Made by a program: the position numbers and the translations under genes. The notes below the pieces were generated by a model. The model was not told where the DNA came from and searched no databases. It saw only the letters and a program-made list of their open reading frames with translations. 28,845 bases of DNA from IMG/VR virus record IMGVR_UViG_3300013372_003692, positions 1 to 28,845 of that record; one strand, given 5' to 3'. Source of the DNA: a virus. Each line of letters opens with the position of its first letter. The stretch's first letter is position 1. Shown here in pieces: positions 24,692 through 28,845 of this stretch.

Positions 24692-24700
24692 AATTAATAC

Positions 24701-26218
24701 TTATTTATATATTGGTTTAGTATTAGTTGTGCAAGTAAGGTTGTTTAGGGCTCCTTGTCCACATAACACATATTCTTTTGTTATAGTATATGAGGTTGAC
24801 ATAATATTTTTTTTCTCATTTAATAATATGAGAGAATAAGCATTAGGTAATGCCGAGAACGTACTATTTACCTCAGTATCCACACAATTAGCTAATGTTG
24901 ACATTTTTTTCTTATCACAACCATTTAATGTTCCCTTGCCTGTAATAATGAGCCTTTGGGGTGTAGACGGAGCTATTTGTTGAACAATAGCTTTCGCAGA
25001 ATTAGGGATTATAAATTCTTTGTATCTAATAGCTGAAAATGTTTCTTCTATTGTAACATCTATATTTCCAACGCCTGTTGTGGTACATGAATTGATATCT
25101 CCAAACTCTGATTTAAATGATATTTCGCCAGCCACCACAGATCGTTTTACATTACTAGATAATCTTTGATAACAAAATGGCTTTGGTGTTGCTGGTGGTT
25201 CGATGCTACCTCCGTATAAAACTATACTATGATGATGCCAATCTCCATTTAATATTATATTAAGCGATGCAGCATAAGCCCTATCTGCATTAGCTATTCT
25301 TTCGTTAGCAGTTGCTTTGTTTTCTAGATAATCACTAATAGATGCTTTAGATAATCCTTTGATTACACCACTTAATACTTTATTTTTCATAGTAGTTCTT
25401 TGATCAATTTTTTCTTCAGTATTGAAATCTATCCATGCGTAAGGCTTTCCTCCACCCTGACTAAGATACATGTCAAAAGACCATGTTAAGCTACCATCAA
25501 TATTAATAGTAAGTTTTTTAGTATCTAACCATTTATTCCAGCCTTTATATTTATCTAAAATTTTAGTATTACAACCATTTAAAGATAATAAACTAGTAGC
25601 TCTTCTTTTGAGTATATCTTCAGAGTTTTTTGTTGGATTATATGATGGTTTACCACATATAGTTCTACCATATGATGAGACATTAATTTCACCAGATATT
25701 TTAATATATGATTTTGTTGCGTCTAATACATTGTCCACACTTGATATGGCAGAAGCCTCCCCTATAAGACTTAGTTTTTCGCTATAGTTTTGTAAAAATT
25801 CTATTTTTTGACCACCCTCAGACAAACAATTATCTTGTAAAAATGATTGGTCTGGATTTACAGCAGCGGCGCCATTGATAGTTTCTATGGCTATAACCAT
25901 AGAATAATTTACAGAATAAGGCCCATTTCCTTGTGAAAAAGTTACTGTTCTAATTCTGCCAGTACCATCTAAAAAATCTGATCCACCAGAACATCCTATT
26001 TTTAGCGTTACACAATCAGCATCTGCTTGTAATTGATTTATTTTTGCAACTTCATCATCTATTGTTTCACTAACTAGATTACCAGATAATGTAACTATTA
26101 AAAGACCACCAATGACATACTCTCCAGATTTATTATACTCATAAGAGGTACTAACAAATGGCGCTGGTCTAAGCGATATACCGGCAACAAAAATAGAATC
26201 AAAATTTGATGCAGCCAT
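24701..26218 (-). CDS. Tail-module protein, paralogue A of a tandem pair
   Basis: A 505-residue protein of unknown precise function, similar to the next one upstream (26220-27725). Shared landmarks in the same order: an opening with PAPFVSTSYEYNKSGEYVIGG followed by VTLSGNLVS; GRIRTVTFSQGNGPYSV near 85-100; a middle segment KVLSGVIKGLSKASI; a helix ANADRAYAASLNI; and a C-terminal TSYTITKEYVLC. These agree with the neighbour's APFANMSYEYFTSPNGEIIGG, GKITNVSIDQGPDP, RITGSIIGLASISW, ASAEEAFNKIIN and NYTVTKEFIKKC. The pattern of a short N-terminal 'surface' domain followed by repeated beta domains suggests baseplate or tail-tube-end parts, but I know no characterised member. Stop and start of the pair are separated by one base. 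Confidence 0.65.
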   Translation of the reverse strand: MAASNFDSIFVAGISLRPAPFVSTSYEYNKSGEYVIGGLLIVTLSGNLVSETIDDEVAKINQLQADADCVTLKIGCSGGSDFLDGTGRIRTVTFSQGNGPYSVNYSMVIAIETINGAAAVNPDQSFLQDNCLSEGGQKIEFLQNYSEKLSLIGEASAISSVDNVLDATKSYIKISGEINVSSYGRTICGKPSYNPTKNSEDILKRRATSLLSLNGCNTKILDKYKGWNKWLDTKKLTINIDGSLTWSFDMYLSQGGGKPYAWIDFNTEEKIDQRTTMKNKVLSGVIKGLSKASISDYLENKATANERIANADRAYAASLNIILNGDWHHHSIVLYGGSIEPPATPKPFCYQRLSSNVKRSVVAGEISFKSEFGDINSCTTTGVGNIDVTIEETFSAIRYKEFIIPNSAKAIVQQIAPSTPQRLIITGKGTLNGCDKKKMSTLANCVDTEVNSTFSALPNAYSLILLNEKKNIMSTSYTITKEYVLCGQGALNNLTCTTNTKPIYK

Positions 26219-26219
26219 T

Positions 26220-27725
26220 TTAACACTTCTTTATAAATTCTTTAGTAACTGTATAATTTTTATTAGATACTAAACTAGTATGAGAAATTAATAACCAATC
26301 CTTTGGAGTTGCAGAACCTAAATAGTCTTTAACCGCTTGGTCTAAAGGTTCGAGTACACCAGTTGGTCTAGCACTTGTTGCAACACATACATCTGAGCTA
26401 CTAGCGCTACTAGTAAAAGAAATGCGTTTAGCACTACATGCATTTATATCTTGAATTAGTGTTCCGTATGAAGGAATTATATGCTCAACAATTTGGCGCT
26501 GTGGTTCTGTTATATCTACCACAAGTTCTCTTTTATATCCATCACCATCAACACAGTCATTATTATTTGACGATGAAGATGAAGACCATTCAAAAACAAA
26601 ATTTATAGTGCCTTCTGAACGAGATTTCGATACAGACGATGTCGATGGTTTTATTACTAATTGTTGTTGAGGGTCTTGTTCAGGATCATCGTCTAAACCT
26701 TTGCAATTTCCAACAGAAGATCCGCCAACCCCACCGCCCACAGGAGGACAATTTGGTTTTTCATTTAAAATTAAGGTTTTTCCATTGCTATCAAACTCTC
26801 TTAAGTAATTATACTTATTTATAATTTTATTAAATGCTTCTTCTGCTGAAGCTAATTTTGAGCTTGATGCTGTATCTGGTAAATCAATAAGATCTGTCCA
26901 AGAAATTGATGCTAATCCTATAATTGATCCAGTAATTCTTTTTGATTCTTCTTTTTCTTGGTATGTTTTATTATGTTCAAATTCTAAATCTATAAATGCC
27001 CCTGTTGAAACAGAAGGTGGTAGCAATATTATATCAATAGAGAACGATGTTTCTGTTGAAGTAACCTCTAAAGACCTAGACTGAGCAAAAGGTTTCCAGT
27101 TTTTATATGCGCTTATAAGAGGGTGGTTAGGTATATATGCGACAAATTTTTTAATTAGTCGTAATGCAATTTCTTGAGGATTTGACGAATCACATAATGG
27201 CCTACACGATGCGGATGCTTTACAACTGAATTTTACATAAGATTTCGATATATTGTTTTGATCATTTAGAAATACAAAACCGTGAGATTCTTCCCCAATT
27301 TCTATTGTTTCCGACTTGGATATGGAGACAACATGATCATCAACAGTTATTCCCATAGAATTTGGTGGAATAGATTTTAATTTAGTTTTAATTTCTATTG
27401 TAAAAGCCCCTTGGTTGACCCACGATGGGTCTGGTCCTTGGTCTATGCTAACATTAGTAATTTTACCCATACCGCTATATAAATTTGGAATACTAACACT
27501 AACACAACCACTATCTTGACCTAAATTTCTTATTTGAGCTAGTTTAGACATTACTGTTGCGCCAGATTTAGCCGCTTGAGAAACAGAAACCGTGCCTGTG
27601 ACAGTAAATATTGTTGAGCCGCCTATTATTTCACCATTTGGACTGGTAAAATATTCATAGGACATATTGGCAAATGGTGCGTATGTTTCATCTAGCGTTA
27701 TAGAACCTATAACAATAGTAGGCAT
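26220..27725 (-). CDS. Tail-module protein, paralogue B of a tandem pair
   Basis: A 501-residue paralogue of the protein encoded just downstream (24701-26218), with the landmarks listed there. Distinctive here are a Cys-rich stretch CRPLCDSSNPQ (near 173-183), a Gly/Pro loop NCPPVGGGVGGSS, and a Ser-rich segment with WSSSSSSNNNDC near 377-388, which probably are exposed loops. No enzyme motif is seen. An AGGA site lies about 8 bases before the ATG at 27725. The gap to the fibre gene upstream is 19 bases and contains no terminator, so the structural genes are one transcript from a promoter to the right of the window. Function unknown; virion role inferred from neighbours. Confidence 0.65.
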   Translation of the reverse strand: MPTIVIGSITLDETYAPFANMSYEYFTSPNGEIIGGSTIFTVTGTVSVSQAAKSGATVMSKLAQIRNLGQDSGCVSVSIPNLYSGMGKITNVSIDQGPDPSWVNQGAFTIEIKTKLKSIPPNSMGITVDDHVVSISKSETIEIGEESHGFVFLNDQNNISKSYVKFSCKASASCRPLCDSSNPQEIALRLIKKFVAYIPNHPLISAYKNWKPFAQSRSLEVTSTETSFSIDIILLPPSVSTGAFIDLEFEHNKTYQEKEESKRITGSIIGLASISWTDLIDLPDTASSSKLASAEEAFNKIINKYNYLREFDSNGKTLILNEKPNCPPVGGGVGGSSVGNCKGLDDDPEQDPQQQLVIKPSTSSVSKSRSEGTINFVFEWSSSSSSNNNDCVDGDGYKRELVVDITEPQRQIVEHIIPSYGTLIQDINACSAKRISFTSSASSSDVCVATSARPTGVLEPLDQAVKDYLGSATPKDWLLISHTSLVSNKNYTVTKEFIKKC

Positions 27726-27744
27726 AATTAAGTCCTATTTTCCT

Positions 27745-28845
27745 TTAGTAATTAGCATTAGCGCTAGATGTTTTTATCCAGTTATTATTACCAGCATGAA
27801 TAAAACCAATATTATTATTGCTATATAAAATCTCAAGTGATGATGGTGAACCAACTTTATATATACTTATAATGTTAGATCCTATATTAAATATATGTAT
27901 TTTTTTGCCTAAATATAATCCAGTGCCATTGGGTAAATAAACATCACCAGTGCCTGTTGCATGTAAAAATTGGTATTCAGCATCGTTGCTGGATAGGTAA
28001 TTTGGATTTGATGGAACACCAGAGGTTGCTAATGTTTCATATCTAAGTTTACTGTTAACATATGGATTATTAGAATCATTTTGATAAATTATTTTATGTA
28101 TTTGATTAACTCCAGTTGGCATAACAGATGGAGTTATATTTAATCCTGTTGGCGTTGTTAGAAAATTAAAAGTTAATCCACTGTTAGTAATTAGATTACC
28201 ACTAGAAATTATATTTTGAAAAATTCCAGTTGAACCTAGCATAACATTACCAGAAGCAAAACTAAAGTTTGCATTACCAGAAGCTGTTAGGTTATTAGTA
28301 ATTATATTAGAGCTAAAAATACCAGTTCCAGAACATACTAAGTTGGTTCCTATGGTTATACCAGAATTTGTAATAATATTTCCAGAACTAATTAAATTAC
28401 CACCAATAGTAACTCCAGAGTTTATAATAGCATTACCAGATACTAGGATATTTCTATTAAATACAAAGTTTTCAGAACTGCTTTTGATAATCGATCCACT
28501 TGGATCTAGTATAATATGATTTTGATTATTAACATATAAACGAATACTGTTGTTGCCGCTAAATGAAACCGATTCATTATTAGATAATATAATATTGCTA
28601 TTACCACTAGATGTGATACCAGAACCAACTAAAATATTAGAATTTCCAATAGAATTAGATAAATTAGCAAGAATGACTGAGTTATTACCAGAAATATCTG
28701 ATGAAGAACCGAATATGAAATTAGACAATCCACTTGTGGAAGAATTATCCCCAACAAGAATATTATTATTTCCAGATGAATATAGTCTTGATCCAACAAG
28801 AAATCCTCCATCACCATATAATTCATTATTATAACCAAATAAAAT
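27745..28845 (-). CDS. Fibre/adhesin-like protein with glycine-asparagine repeats (5' end outside window)
   Basis: The frame is open to the right edge, so the TTG at 28728 is not a needed start; 366 residues are visible. From the edge to about 28525 there are repeats of about 14 residues built on 'S-G-N-x-N-I-L-V-G' (YSSGNNNILVGDNSSTSGLS, ISGNNSVILA, SIGNSNILVGSG, SSGNSNIILS), like the heads of trimeric autotransporter adhesins. From 28452 to 28165 another set repeats 'S-G-x-x-I-x-x-N-L-x-S-S-G-N-I-I-T-N'. These fit left-handed or triple-stranded beta structures of tail fibres. A C-terminal domain follows with GTGDVYLPNGTGLYLGKKIHIFNIG, similar to the ends of many phage fibres, closing NNNWIKTSSANANY. 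It probably binds the host surface. A host-derived adhesin fold is possible. Confidence 0.75.
   Translation of the reverse strand: MLFGYNNELYGDGGFLVGSRLYSSGNNNILVGDNSSTSGLSNFIFGSSSDISGNNSVILANLSNSIGNSNILVGSGITSSGNSNIILSNNESVSFSGNNSIRLYVNNQNHIILDPSGSIIKSSSENFVFNRNILVSGNAIINSGVTIGGNLISSGNIITNSGITIGTNLVCSGTGIFSSNIITNNLTASGNANFSFASGNVMLGSTGIFQNIISSGNLITNSGLTFNFLTTPTGLNITPSVMPTGVNQIHKIIYQNDSNNPYVNSKLRYETLATSGVPSNPNYLSSNDAEYQFLHATGTGDVYLPNGTGLYLGKKIHIFNIGSNIISIYKVGSPSSLEILYSNNNIGFIHAGNNNWIKTSSANANY
28165..28845 (-). repeat. Two sets of Gly/Asn-rich coding repeats in the fibre gene
   Basis: Two adjacent sets of degenerate protein repeats inside the fibre-like gene. One runs from 28525 to the right edge with the core SGNxNIxVG; the other runs from 28452 to 28165 with the core SGNxIxNSGxTIGxNL. 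At DNA level the copies are diverged (for example TTACCAGAA-type units recur), so they are best seen in translation. Confidence 0.65.

Noticed and set aside
28629-28838. Minus-strand 69-residue frame at the right edge
   Set aside because: It overlaps the fibre reading frame, which has clear protein repeats, in a different frame with no family-like content.

Overview
The window is a compact, visibly AT-rich stretch of a tailed-phage genome (Caudoviricetes). I infer a large virus with its own replisome. Genes are packed with overlaps or gaps of a few bases, many as ATGA or TAATG junctions. Several starts carry AAGGAG-type Shine-Dalgarno (SD) sites, and the one clear promoter is a TTGACA/TATAAT sigma70-type site. 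The host is therefore probably not a Bacteroidetes, but it cannot be named from this sequence. No tRNA, rRNA, CRISPR array or insertion sequence is visible, and no gene-free stretch exceeds 300 bases.

Plus strand, 1-10387: replication and recombination. In order: the 3' end of a recA/uvsX-type recombinase, a small Vsr-like nuclease, a helical protein, a zinc-ribbon protein, a DnaB-type helicase, a CHC2/Toprim primase, a deoxynucleotide monophosphate kinase, a Cas4/RecB-like PD-(D/E)XK nuclease, and a DNA polymerase III alpha subunit in two cistrons. Between the two polymerase halves lie a 58-residue protein and a DEDDh proofreading exonuclease. The helicase frame is interrupted by one TAA exactly where the conserved glutamine of the DnaB QLNR motif is expected.

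Plus strand, 10388-10892: ssb stands alone as a short unit with a strong promoter, an SD site and an intrinsic terminator.

Plus strand, 10893-18439: a sugar-related cluster (two GT4-type glycosyltransferases, a methyltransferase-like remnant, a nucleotidyltransferase-like protein, a GT-A-like protein and small unknowns). Into it are set a second Vsr-like, probably homing, endonuclease, a putative single-strand annealing protein, a zinc-ribbon protein and a cysteine-rich protein.

Minus strand, 18445-28845: a virion/tail module read from right to left. It holds a repeat-rich fibre-like protein (cut by the right edge), two about 500-residue paralogues in tandem, a 795-residue protein with SprB-like repeats, and a 1285-residue tail protein ending in a Ser/Glu/Cys-rich tail. 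The two strands converge with only five bases between stop codons.

The observations most worth following are the TAA in the helicase active core, the palm/fingers split of DnaE around its proofreading exonuclease, the probable AUU or AUA start of the Cas4-like nuclease, the SprB-type repeats in a phage structural protein, and the two Vsr-like nucleases lodged beside recombination genes.
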